Shown: piece by piece, positions 31,890 through 42,400 of the stretch
How the letters are laid out: each line of letters starts with the position of its first letter
Position numbering within the stretch: position 1 is the first letter of the stretch
NCBI RefSeq assembly: GCF_949628265.1
Contig: NC_088787.1
Span: 2,718,501 to 2,782,500 of the forward strand
From: Cloeon dipterum
Lineage: Eukaryota; Arthropoda; Insecta; Ephemeroptera; Baetidae
DNA length: 64,000 bases
Reading direction: 5' to 3'
Made by a program: the position numbers and the translations under genes
Notes under the pieces: generated by a model
What the model was told of the DNA's origin: nothing
What the model saw: the letters and a program-made list of their open reading frames with translations, nothing else
The model's database searches: none

Positions 31890-32430
31890 GAACACTCTCC
31901 TTGTCACCCTAATTTTGGAATTCGATTCAGAATGAAAATCATCGTCCTCGTTGCTCTCTTGCTCATCAAATTTCTCCAGTTGAACCCAGCACTGTTCCAC
32001 CATTCCATCTACGGCAGCAAAGTGGAAAACTCAGATATTTACGATTATTTTACATGTACATACTGGAATTTACCAAAATAATATTTTCGCAGCTCTTTTG
32101 CCGCATCGTCCAATAATCCAAGTCCTTAGGCCACCAGCAATTAGCCTCAAATTCCGAGTCGTGTTTTGCCAGAAACCTTTTATAATAGAAAAAATATGGT
32201 GAAGTCTATCTTAATCTAATTTTATAATTTAAATTAACTTACTCGGCATGCCAAATGCAGAAATAACAAATAAGGTCTTTATCTTCGATTTCGTCGGCAA
32301 ATTCATGTCCGCAAATGTTCAGCAACCAAGTCTGCAGCTTCTCCTTGTCCACGTGGACAGCCTGGACAGCGCCGTCCGCAGTCGGACAAAACGCAGAGTG
32401 GCTTCGCAGCAGACATTTCCGAACGACGCC
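31890..32430 (-). pseudogene. Remains of a zinc-finger gene, copy 1 (N-terminal exon kept)
   Basis: On the minus strand 32,420-32,245 reads as an exon with a Cys-rich pattern (KCLL...C near its start, then W-L-L-N-I-C and D-L-I-C-Y-F-C-I-W-H-A) ending in a strong donor GA|GTAAGT. It resembles the N-terminal zinc-binding (ZAD-like) domain that precedes C2H2 fingers in insect proteins; this is a tentative match. The next exon-like piece, about 32,185-31,935, carries F-L-A-K-H-D-S-E and W-W-P-K-D-L, then a frameshift compared with copy 2. The finger-coding part is missing. Confidence 0.45.
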
Positions 32431-32865
32431 CTTCCAAAAAGTGACGAGTTAGGCGAAGTGGCCCCTCTAGTGGCGATTCCCTTCCACCTTTTTTGCTCAT
32501 GCGCATTGATGCATCTGTTTTATTTGTTATTACGTGATTCAGATCTTTCATGATTCTGCGGGATTTTTCACCTTTAAGGAAAAGTAATGAAACTGTTGAC
32601 GAGAGCGCGGGAGTAACCGTCATGCATGACAGATCGGCTCTCTGGTCCCAACCAGGGACAACGGCCCAAAACAAGCTGACACAAGCGAAAATACACAATT
32701 TTCTGTCTTTTTAACAAACGAGCATATATACTGAAGGATGATGTTCAGCATCCTCTGCCGGCTTCGCGGGCGTAACAGTCAAAATTCTCCGATACGGCCT
32801 CTGATTGGCTGAAAGAAGCGACCGAACTGCCACCTTTTTCAGTAGCTTGTTCACAGACGCTCCGT

Positions 32866-32899
32866 ATGAGTGAGCAGGGGCCAATCCCTGTTCACTCAT
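32866..32899. repeat. Hairpin with a CCAAT box in its loop
   Basis: ATGAGTGAGCAGGG and CCCTGTTCACTCAT pair over 14 bp with one mismatch around the 6-base loop GCCAAT. The same hairpin is present in the second unit at 37,625-37,658. Confidence 0.6.
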
Positions 32900-32902
32900 A
32901 AG

Positions 32903-33133
32903 CCACGTAAATGCGCCAGCAAAGAAATTCTGCAGCACCACACAGGTGGCAGGTCCATAGTTTTTTCAGCCAATCAGAGACGGCCTGTGAGTTTGTTAAC
33001 TGATACGGCACGTCGTGCAGAAGGGAGGGGAAGAGAAGCGTGTGTGCGGGGTTTTCTGATTGGCTGAATGAGCTATCGACCTGCCACCTGTGTGTGGTTG
33101 CATTGCTTCTAAACTGGCGCATTTACGCGCCAT
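32903..33133. repeat. Long inverted repeat element with CCAAT boxes, copy 1
   Basis: Left arm about 32,903-32,979 and right arm about 33,056-33,133 are imperfect reverse complements (GCGCCAG, ACACAGGTGGCAGGTC and CAGCCAATCAG in both), with a spacer of about 75 bp. A further partial arm (CTGATTGGCTGAAAGAAGCG) lies upstream at 32,801. The structure suits a foldback or MITE-like element. The second unit has it at about 37,663-37,890. Confidence 0.6.
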
Positions 33134-34090
33134 AAGAGTCACAGTTACTTGCGACGCTGCTGCCACCAAACATCGATAGTAGGAAGAGAAGTTAAGGCAC
33201 TGTGGCCTGCCGCTTAACCTCGCGAAGTACTTCACTAGGATGACTCGAACTCGCAGCTACACACTCCCCCCACACGTGACAGAGCGGCCCCCTATTATAA
33301 CTTCAGTAGCGTGGGTTGTTCCGTGGTGAGGTGACACGATGGATTTTCAGTGCAACGGAAAAATTGGAATTAAGGTAGGATTTTATAGATTTTTGTCAGA
33401 AATATGCTGTTATTCATAAGAGGAATGTTCCAAGAATAGTATTTCCTAAGATATATTCAATTCAAACCGAGGATGGCGCGGATATTTTGAGAATAGAATA
33501 GTCCGTTGGCTCGCATACCAGCCCGTTGGCTCGCATTGTTAAGCGGCATTCTCAGGAGTGTCAAAGCAATGTAAGGTATTTGAGCAGTTCGGAGATCTAA
33601 TACTGGCTACCCAATGTCAGAAATGGCAAAAAGTGGTTAGTTTAGTGACTCGAAATGCTCAAAATTGCTCAACGGGCTGGGAGGCGCACCGGCGCCGACT
33701 CGCTACGCGGCTGCTTTGCACCTTTCCAGCGTGCGTGATTTGGCTTCACTGGACGAATGTCTAGCGTTTCAATGCAGTCCTCGGTGCGAAGGCAAGTGGC
33801 CCTTGAGTGGACTGGGTCCCTGTGCGGCCCGGTGCGCCCATGTTATCCGTTCGCGGTGTTATTGGGACCCGGGTTTCAGCATTCGTGCTAGTGCAGTGCG
33901 CGCCCTTCCCGGTCCTCCGGTCCTCGGACAAGGATAAAACGATTAAAAAAAAAGAAAAATCAGTCAGTTGCCGCCGTTGCCGGTCATGCCAGATCCTATT
34001 AGGGGGTACAAGTACCACCACACCAGCAATCCGAAATGCATAACATAAAAATTATAACCCGACAGCTGGTTCAATGAAATATTTTCATCC

Positions 34091-34165
34091 CATCCGCTTG
34101 GTTAAAATCGTAAAAGCAACTTTTGTAGGACTCTTTTGACCACACTGAGTTAATTTAATTGCATT
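34091..34165. repeat. Single diverged monomer of the 152-bp satellite
   Basis: CATCCGCTTGGTTAAAATCG, then AAAAGCAACTTTTGTAGGAC and TTTAATTGCATTTTTTGG align with the monomer of the array at 39,400-49,545 (CATCCGCTTGGAAAAAA, AAAAGAAACTTTTTTGG, TTTAATTGCGTTTTATG). Here it occurs once, at the end of unit copy 1. Confidence 0.65.
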
Positions 34166-36054
34166 TTTTGGGGCGTGATATTTGAAATATCGATTTTTTT
34201 GTGTTGCTCTGGAACCGAACTCAGGGTGGTGTACCCTGAAAAAGGTCGTCACGGTAGTTCAGGTTGTATAGGGCTCGCAGAACCGGTTCATATAAGGCTT
34301 TGTGACTTTGAATCCATCAACCCGTTGAATTATTAGAAAATTAAACCCATGTCGCACCCTCCGAGTATGGTATAATCGTAGAATGCGCCTTGTGCGCGTC
34401 AGAATAGCTGCCGGCGTTGGAAAATTCGCGTTAAGTTGGCATAAATAAGCAACGGCGTCGTCAAAACTATCAAAAAACAAGCTTCAGCTCGTGCAACCTG
34501 ACAGGTGAGGGTGAAAAATCGGCGAATGAGCTGAAAATAGCATAACAAACCGGCCGCGGACAGGATCTCAGGTCGGGCTACCCTGAAAAAGGTAATTTGG
34601 GTCACGCAGGTCAAAGCCCAGTCCAAGACGTGTCCGATGATGGGTCGTGGTCGACGATGCAACGAGCGGTCGAATTTTAACCAAAAATCAAGAGTGGCGG
34701 TGTGCCTGCGCGCCTTCCGCCTTCCTAAAAGAATTAAAATTGCATTTCTTTCCTCCGCGTGTGCAAATCCACTTAAAATTAATTTCGGCAGAGACCCAAT
34801 GATAAAAATCGATATTTGAGTTTGTTTCAACTGCCAAAATGGAAGGTTGGCGGTGCCCATGTGCCCATTTATGCTGCTCAGTGGCGTTGAGAGTGAAAAA
34901 TAAAACTTTTGCAAAAATTACCGTAATTCGCCAGTGGGCATGGAACACCTTGAAACCTGAGAAGGTTGCATGGGTAAAATAAATCTTAGAACAGGCCGCA
35001 TTAAATTGTGATAAAAAGCAATTGCCGCACCTGGGTCCTGGCGCCGCGCTCACTGTTGCATCTTTAAAGCTGTATGGCAACTTAGGGGGGGGGGTAAAAC
35101 ACCCCTTGATCCTTTAGCTACTCAGAGCTAGTTAAGACGAGTGAAACGGTGGGTAGTTTTAGTAATTGAGATGCTTAGAGCCCGAGATATAGAGTTGCAA
35201 ACTTTCGAAAAACGCGAAATAAACATGATTTTTTTTCACTTTTCGTCATTTTCTCACATCCTAATCTCGGGTTATAACAGTCAGAATTGCCAAAAATACC
35301 CAACGTTAGGTTCTTTTCGACCTCTTCTCAGGCGCAGAAGGGGTTTTAACGTGATAAAAATTCGAGTTTTAATAATTTGGAGCCTTCAAAATCAAGAAAA
35401 ACGCAAGCGGCGTTAATTAGCCGCGTAAAAAGTGAACTGATCCTGTATTATTCAAGCCTTTTCAGGGTTTTACCAAACGATTTTCACAGACAAAAATAAA
35501 TGGTTTTTAACTTGAGTTTGAATTCCTGACGAAATTAATTTATTTCCTGATTAGAAAATCGCACGATTGGTTTGAAAATTTGGAATTAGAGGTATGCAAC
35601 AGACTCGACGAATGAGCCTAGCACGTTGCATAACTTACATTCAATTTTTAAATGCTACGGCTCTATTTTTAAAATTTGTTTTCAGTTCAGCACATGCAAC
35701 TAGGACTTTAAATGTTTGGTTATATTAAAGAGCTTGTACTAGTTAGCAGGTGCAGCGAATTTAATTTAATTTGAAATTAGATAACTGTGATTTCTGGGGT
35801 ATATATTGAATTCCTGGATGTTTTTTAATTAATTTTTAGCTTATTTTTGTTTATTTTTCTTTCAGAACGGGAATACACATGATTCACAATCTATCGGGTT
35901 TTAAATTTATTGATTTGAATATTGACATAATGAAATAATTAAATCCAGTTTTAAATAACGAAAAATACATTTTAGTATTAAATAAAAAGTTTGCTACTCA
36001 AGGCCACGCGCACATGCATCAATTTCCATTTTTTTTGTTCAATTACAAAAATTA

Positions 36055-37440
36055 TCAGCATTTGCCATGAACACTGAAAAGGTGTTGTTTCATCCACGAA
36101 GTGCTCAATACTTTGCCGCAAATTGCACACTTTTCACGGGCAATCTGCAAGTGAAAATGTTCGATATGCTTTGAAAGATCGGATTTCAGGTAACATTTCC
36201 TCCTGCAAAAATTACATTCAAATGGCTTTTCAATCAATTTGTGTTTGATCGTCAGGTGGTTTTTCAACGAATAGATATAAGAAAAGCTTTTGGTACCATG
36301 TGCACAATACTTCAAACTGGCGTAACTGTGCAAATTGTTCAAATGGTTCTTCAAGTTTGTTGCACTTTTTAAGTACTTCTTGCACGGCTGGCATTTGAAC
36401 CCAAGATTTTTGTGTTAAAATCCACGCCAAGAATTGATTCCGTGTTTTCTCTTCTCGTGGTAACTTAACAATGCGATAATTGCGAATGTCTTTTGGCACT
36501 TGCTACATTTGAACAGAGTTTCTTTGCAAATATTCAAGTGAGTTTGAAGGAATCCTGATCATTCAAATTGGTTTTTGCAGCGCTGGCATTTCTGAAAAAT
36601 TAGATGTCGACAGTAACTTTGCCATCACAAATCGAGCAAATTTTGAATTTATGGAGTGTCAAGTCATGACTATGAAGCAGCTTCGCCGTCGAAAACCATT
36701 TATCGCACTTGTCACACTTGATTGTCTTTCGAATATGCTTCGCAGCGGTATGTCTTTCCAAACTATTTTTGTTTCTTTGTTTTATAGCTACAGTAATTGC
36801 ATTCGTAGACTATGCCATCGTATAGTTTCCTCTGAGCCAAATCAAAGTGTCTTCATTTCGGTTTCAGATTTGAAATATAAAAGGCAGCCATAGAATGCGC
36901 ATTTCACCGGATATTCAGTGTGGATATGTCGAACATGCTGGCGGTACTTATGATTTCCCTGGAAATCCTTTTCACAAAAGCAGCACTGAAAATTTTTTCG
37001 AACTTTCGGCGTCTGGTGGAAATTCTTGACGTGATCTTCTTTTTCCTCAGTTGTATGGAAGTAGGTGGAGCATTTTTTTTGTCACACCTGATGGCATTTT
37101 TGTGGGCGTACTTCACGTGGCTTGTCAATTTGTTGTATGATTTAACACAGTAGACACATGTCCTCTTTTTCACCCTAATTTTGGAATTCGATTGAGAATG
37201 AAAATAATCGTCCTCGTCACTCTCTTGCTCATCAAATTTCTCCAGTTGAACCCAGCACTGTTCCACCATTCCATCTACGGCAGCAAAGTGGAAAATTCAG
37301 ATATCTATGATTCTTTTACATGTACTGAAAATTACCAAAATACTTTTTCCGCAGCTCTTTTGCCTCATCGTCCAAATATTCCAAGTCCTTAGGCCACCAC
37401 CAATTAGCTTCACATTCCGAGTCGTGTTTTGCCAGAAACC
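36055..37440 (-). pseudogene. C2H2 zinc-finger gene, broken by frameshifts and stops
   Basis: Reading the minus strand from right to left gives an acidic leader (F-L-A-K-H-D-S-E-C, W-W-P-K-D-L-E-Y, then D-E-Q-E-S-D-E-D-D-Y), followed by at least seven C2H2-like fingers spread over several frames: C-V-Y-C..H-V-K-Y-A-H, C-C-F-C-E-K-D-F..H-V-R-H-I-H, K-C-D-K-C..H-S-H-D-L-T-L-H, K-C-S-K-C-Q-K-T-F..H-E-K-R-K-H, C-N-F-C..H-I-E-H-F-H and C-A-I-C-G-K-V..H-L-F-S-V-H. The frame changes at an A8 run near 37,074 and at several later points, with stops between. Finger spacing is otherwise well kept, so inactivation is not ancient. The family (insect multi-finger DNA-binding protein) is clear; the orthologue is not known. 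Confidence 0.7.
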
Positions 37441-37624
37441 TTTTATAAAAGAAAAAAAATTGAATTATTTTTAACAAACGATCACATACTGAAGGATGAG
37501 GTTTGGCATCCTCTGAAGGGTTCGCGGGCGAAACAGGCAAAATTCTCCGATACGGCCTCTGATTGGCTGAAAGAAGCGACCGAACTGCCACCTTTTTCAG
37601 TAGCTTGCTCACAGACGCTCCGTA

Positions 37625-37890
37625 TGAGTGAGCAGGGGCCAATCCCTGTTCACTCATAAGCCGCGTATATGCGCCAGCAAATAAATTCTGCAGCACCACA
37701 CAGGTGGCAGGTCCATAGTTTTTTCAGCCAATCAGAGACAGGTCTGTGAGTTTGTTGACTGTTATGGCACGTCGTGCAGAAGGGAGGGGAAGAGAAGCGT
37801 TTGTGCGATTTCTGATTGGCTGAATGATCTATCGACCTGCCACCTGTGTGTGGTTGCATTGCTTCTAAACTGGCGCATTTACGCGCCATA
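37625..37890. repeat. CCAAT hairpin and long inverted repeat element, copy 2
   Basis: Second-unit counterpart of 32,866-33,133: the hairpin at 37,625-37,658 and arms at about 37,663-37,740 and 37,813-37,890. Both copies keep the arms and the CCAAT boxes. Confidence 0.55.
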
Positions 37891-38935
37891 AGAGTCACAG
37901 TTAATTGCGACGCTGCTGCCACCAAACATCGATAGTAGGAAGAGAAGTTAAGGCACTGTGGCCTGCCGCTTAACCTCGCGAAGTACTTCACTAGGATGAC
38001 TCGAACTCGCAGCTACACACTCCCCTCACACGTCACAGTGAGGCCCCCTATTATAACTTCAGTAGCGTGGGTTGTTCCGTGGTGAGGTGACACGATTTTT
38101 TTTCAGTGCAACGGAAAAATTGGATTTAAGGTAGGAATTTAAAGATTTTTGTCAGAAATATGCTGTTATTCATAAGAGGAATGTTCCAAGAATAGTATTT
38201 ACTAAGATATATGCATTTCAAACAGAGGATGACGCGGATATTTTGAGAATAGAATAGTCCATTGGCTCGCATACCAGCCCGTTGGCTCGCATTGTTAAGC
38301 GGCATTCTCAGGAGTGTCAAAGCAATGTAAGGTATTTGAGCCGTTCGGAGATCTAATACTGGCTACCCAATGTCAGAAATGGCAAAAAAGTGGTTAGTTT
38401 AGTGACTCGAAATGCTAAAATTGCTCAACGGGCTGGGAGGCGCACCGGCGCCGACTCGCTACTTGCTGGTTTGCACCTTTCCAGCATGCGTGATTTGGCT
38501 TCACGGGACAAATGTCTAGCGTTTCAATGCAGTCCTCGGTGCGGAGGCAAGTGGCCCTTGAGTGCAGGGCTGGGTCCCTGTGCGGCCCGGTGCGCCCATG
38601 TTATCCGTTCGCGGTGTTATTGGGACCCGGGTTTCAGCATTCGTGCCAGTGCAGTGCGCGCCATTCCCGGTCCTCCGGTCCTCAGACAGGGATAAAACGA
38701 TTAAAAAAAAAGAAAAATCAGTCAGTTGCCGCTGTTGCCGGTCCGGCCAGATCCTATATGGGGGTACAAGTACCACCACACCAGCAACCCGAAATGCATA
38801 ACATAAAAATTATAACCCGACAGCTGGTTCAATTAAATATTTTCATCCCATCCGCTTGGTTAAAAACGTAAAAGCAACTTTTGTAGGACTCTTTTAACCA
38901 CACCGAGTATATTTAATTGCATTTTTTGGAGACTT

Positions 38936-39400
38936 TAAAGTATGTTGCAACTTTTCAAGTTATTTGCCGTGATCAGCAATTCGAAATATTGATCTTCATT
39001 AAAACCGCCTCGTTAAAATCGTAAAAGCAACTCTTTTAGGACCCTTTTAACCACACCGAGTATATTAACTTGCGTTTTTTGGGCCTATTAATAATTTTTC
39101 AAGTTTTCAAGTTATTTGCCGTTATCAGCAATTCGAAATATTGATCTTCATTAAAACCACCTCGTTAAAATCGTAAAAGCAACTCTTTCATGACACTTTT
39201 AACCACACCGAGTATATTAACTTGCGTTTTTTGGGCCTTTTAATAATTTTTCAAGTTATTTGCCGTGATCAGCAATTCGAAATATATATCTTCGTGTCAT
39301 CCGCTTTGAAAATAAGGTAAAAGAAACTTTTTTGGAACCTTTTTAACAACAGTAAGTAAATTTAATTGCGTTTTTTGTGGCCTTTTAATTACTCTGCAAT
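38936..39400. repeat. Transitional, diverged satellite monomers
   Basis: Three diverged units (CTCGTTAAAATCGTAAAAGC, then ACTTGCGTTTTTTGGGCC, then GCAATTCGAAATATTGATCT) link unit copy 2 to the homogeneous array. They resemble the seed monomer more than the later ones. Confidence 0.65.
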
Positions 39401-42400
39401 CCTTTGATGCATTTTCAGGTGATTTTCATTTTAAAACATTGTTCTTCGCGTCATCTGCTTGGAAAAAAGGTAAAAGACACATTTTTGGAACTCTTTTACC
39501 AACAGTGAGTAAATTTAATTGCGTTTTATGTTTCCTTTTAATTACTTTGCAATCGTTTGAAGCATTTTCAGGTGATTTTCATTTTAAAACTTTGTTCTTC
39601 GCGTCATCTGCTTGGAAAAAAGGTAAAAGACACATTTTTGGAACTCTTTTACGAACAGTGAGTAAATTTAATTGCGTTTTATGTTTCCTTTTAATTACTT
39701 TGCAATCCTTTCAAGCATTTTCAGGTGATTTTCATTTTAAAACTTTGTTCTTCGCGTCATCTGCTTGAAAAAAAGGTAAAAGACACTTTTTTGGAACTCT
39801 TTTACCAACAGTGAGTAAATTTATTTGCGTTTTATGTTTCCTCTTAATTACTTTGCAATCCTTTCAAGCATTTTCAGGTGATCTTCATTTTAAAACTTTG
39901 TTCTTCGAGTCTGCTTGAAAAAAAGGTAAAAGACACTTTTTTGGAACTCTTTACCAACAGTGAGTAAATTTAATTGCGTTTTATGTTTCCTTTTTAATAA
40001 CTTTGCAATCCTTTCAAGCATTTTCAGGTGATTTTCATTTTAAAACTTTGTTCTTCGCGTCATCTGATTGAAAAAAAGGTAAAAGACACATTTTTGGAAC
40101 TCTTTTACCAACAGTGAGTAAATTTAATTGCGTTTTATGTTTCCTTTTAATTACTTTGCAATCCTTTCAAGCATTTTCAGGTGATCTTCATTTGTAAACT
40201 TGGTTCTTCGTGACATCCGCTTTGAAAAAATAGTAAAACGAACTTTTTTGGAACCTCTTTAACAACAGTGAGTAAATTTAATTGCGTTTTATGTTTCCTT
40301 TTAATTACTTTGCAATCCTTTCAAGCATTTTCAGGTGATTTTCATTTTAAAACTTTGTTCTTCGCGTCATCTGCTTGAAAAAAAGGTAAAAGACACTTTT
40401 TTGGAACTCTTTACCAACAGTGAGTAAATTTAATTGCGTTTTATGTTTCCTTTTTAATAACTTTGCAATCCTTTCAAGCATTTTCAGGTGATTTTCATTT
40501 TAAAACTTTGTTCTTCGCGTCATCTGATTGAAAAAAAGGTAAAAGACACATTTTTGGAACTCTTTTACCAACAGTGAGTAAATTTAATTGCGTTTTATGT
40601 TTCCTTTTAATTACTTTGCAATCCTTTCAAGCATTTTCAGGTGATTTTCATTTTAAAACTTTGTTATTCGTGTCATCTGCTTTGAAAAAAAGGTAAAAGA
40701 AACTTTTTCGGTACTCTTTTAACAACAGTGAGTAATTTAATTGCGTTTTATATTTCTTTTTAATTACTTTGCAATCCTTTCAAGCATTTTCAGGTGATCT
40801 TCAATTTAAAACTTTGTTCTTCGTGTCATCCGCTTGGAAAAAAGTAAAACAAACTTTTTTGGTACTCTTTTAACAACAGTGAGTAAATTTAGTTGCGTTT
40901 TATGTTTCCTTTTAATTACTTTGCAATCCTTTCAAGCATTTTCAGGTGATCTTCAATTTAAAACTTTGTTCTTCGTGTCATCCGCTTGGAAAAAAGTAAA
41001 ACAAACTTTTTTGGAACCTTTTTAACAACAGTGAGTAAATTTAATTGCGTTTTATGTTTCCTTTTAATTACTTTGCAATCCTTTCAAGCATTTTCAGGTG
41101 ATCTTCAATTTAAAACTTTGTTCTTCGTGTCATCCGCTTGGAAAAAAGTAAAACAAACTTTTTTGGTACTCTTTTAACAACAGTGAGTAAATTTAGTTGC
41201 GTTTTATGTTTCCTTTTAATTACTTTGCAATCCTTTCAAGCATTTTCAGGTGATTTTCAATTTAAAACTTTGATCTTCGTGTCATCCGCTTGGAAAAAAA
41301 GGTAAAAGAAACTTTTTTGGTACTATTTTAACAACAGTGAGTAATTTAATTGCGTTTTATGTTTCTTTTTAATTACTTTGCAATCCTTTCAAGCATTTTC
41401 AGGTGATTTTCAATTTAAAACTTTGATCTTCGTGTCATCCGCTTGGAAAAAAAGTAAAACAAACTTTTTTGGTACTCTTTTAACAACAGTGAGTAAATTT
41501 AATTGCGTTTTATGTTTCCTTTTAATTACTTTGCAATCCTTTCAAGCATTTTCAGGTGATTTTCATTTTAAAACTTTGATCTTCGTGTCATCTGCTTTGA
41601 AAAAAAGGTAAAAGAAACTTTTTCGGTACTCTTTTAACAACAGTGAGTAATTTAATTGCGTTTTATGTTTCTTTTTAATTACTTTGCAATCCTTTCAAGC
41701 ATTTTCAGGTGATTTTCATTTTAAAACTTTGTTATTCGTGTCATCTGCTTTGAAAAAAAGGTAAAAGAAACTTTTTCGGTACTCTTTTAACAACAGTGAG
41801 TAATTTAATTGCGTTTTATGTTTCTTTTTAATAACTTTGCAATCCTTTCAAGCATTTTCAGGTGATTTTCATTTTAAAACTTTGTTCTTCGCGTCATCTG
41901 ATTGAAAAAAAGGTAAAAGACACATTTTTGGAACTCTTTTACCAACAGTGAGTAAATTTAATTGCGTTTTATGTTTCCTTTTAATTACTTTGCAATCCTT
42001 TCAAGCATTTTCAGGTGATTTTCATTTTAAAACTTTGTTATTCGTGTCATCTGCTTTGAAAAAAAGGTAAAAGAAACTTTTTCGGTACTCTTTTAACAAC
42101 AGTGAGTAATTTAATTGCGTTTTATGTTTCTTTTTAATAACTTTGCAATCCTTTCAAGCATTTTCAGGTGATTTTCATTTTAAAACTTTGATCTTCGTGT
42201 CATCTGCTTTGAAAAAAAGGTAAAAGAAACTTTTTCGGTACTCTTTTAACAACAGTGAGTAATTTAATTGCGTTTTATGTTTCTTTTTAATTACTTTGCA
42301 ATCCTTTCAAGCATTTTCAGGTGATTTTCATTTTAAAACTTTGATCTTCGTGTCATCTGCTTTGAAAAAAAGGTAAAAGAAACTTTTTCGGTACTCTTTT

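Larger units (their letters stand above)
29884..34203. repeat. Tandem segmental duplication, unit copy 1 (about 4.3 kb)
   Basis: This stretch and 34,204-38,935 begin with the same TCTGGAACCGA.CTCAGGGTG and are collinear through GAACGGGAAT, the zinc-finger remains, the CCAAT inverted repeats and the final CATCCGCTTGGTTAAAA stretch. Differences are scattered substitutions and two large deletions: this copy lacks about 1.1 kb of zinc-finger coding sequence (junction near 31,890), and the other lacks about 0.5 kb (see 32,200-32,705). Long reading frames on both strands in 30,050-30,790 are not conserved as proteins between copies. Confidence 0.8.
34204..38935. repeat. Tandem segmental duplication, unit copy 2 (about 4.7 kb)
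   Basis: Collinear with 29,884-34,203 (see there). It keeps the zinc-finger coding part at 36,055-37,440 but has lost the N-terminal exon. It runs directly into the 152-bp satellite at its right end, where copy 1 has only one monomer. 34,563-34,658 is the fourth core of repeat X. No intact gene is present. Confidence 0.8.

Noticed and set aside
33665-34043. GC-rich frames of 70-90 residues on both strands, repeated at 38,390-38,870
   Set aside because: Both strands are open in several frames because of base composition, and the copies differ by frameshifts.
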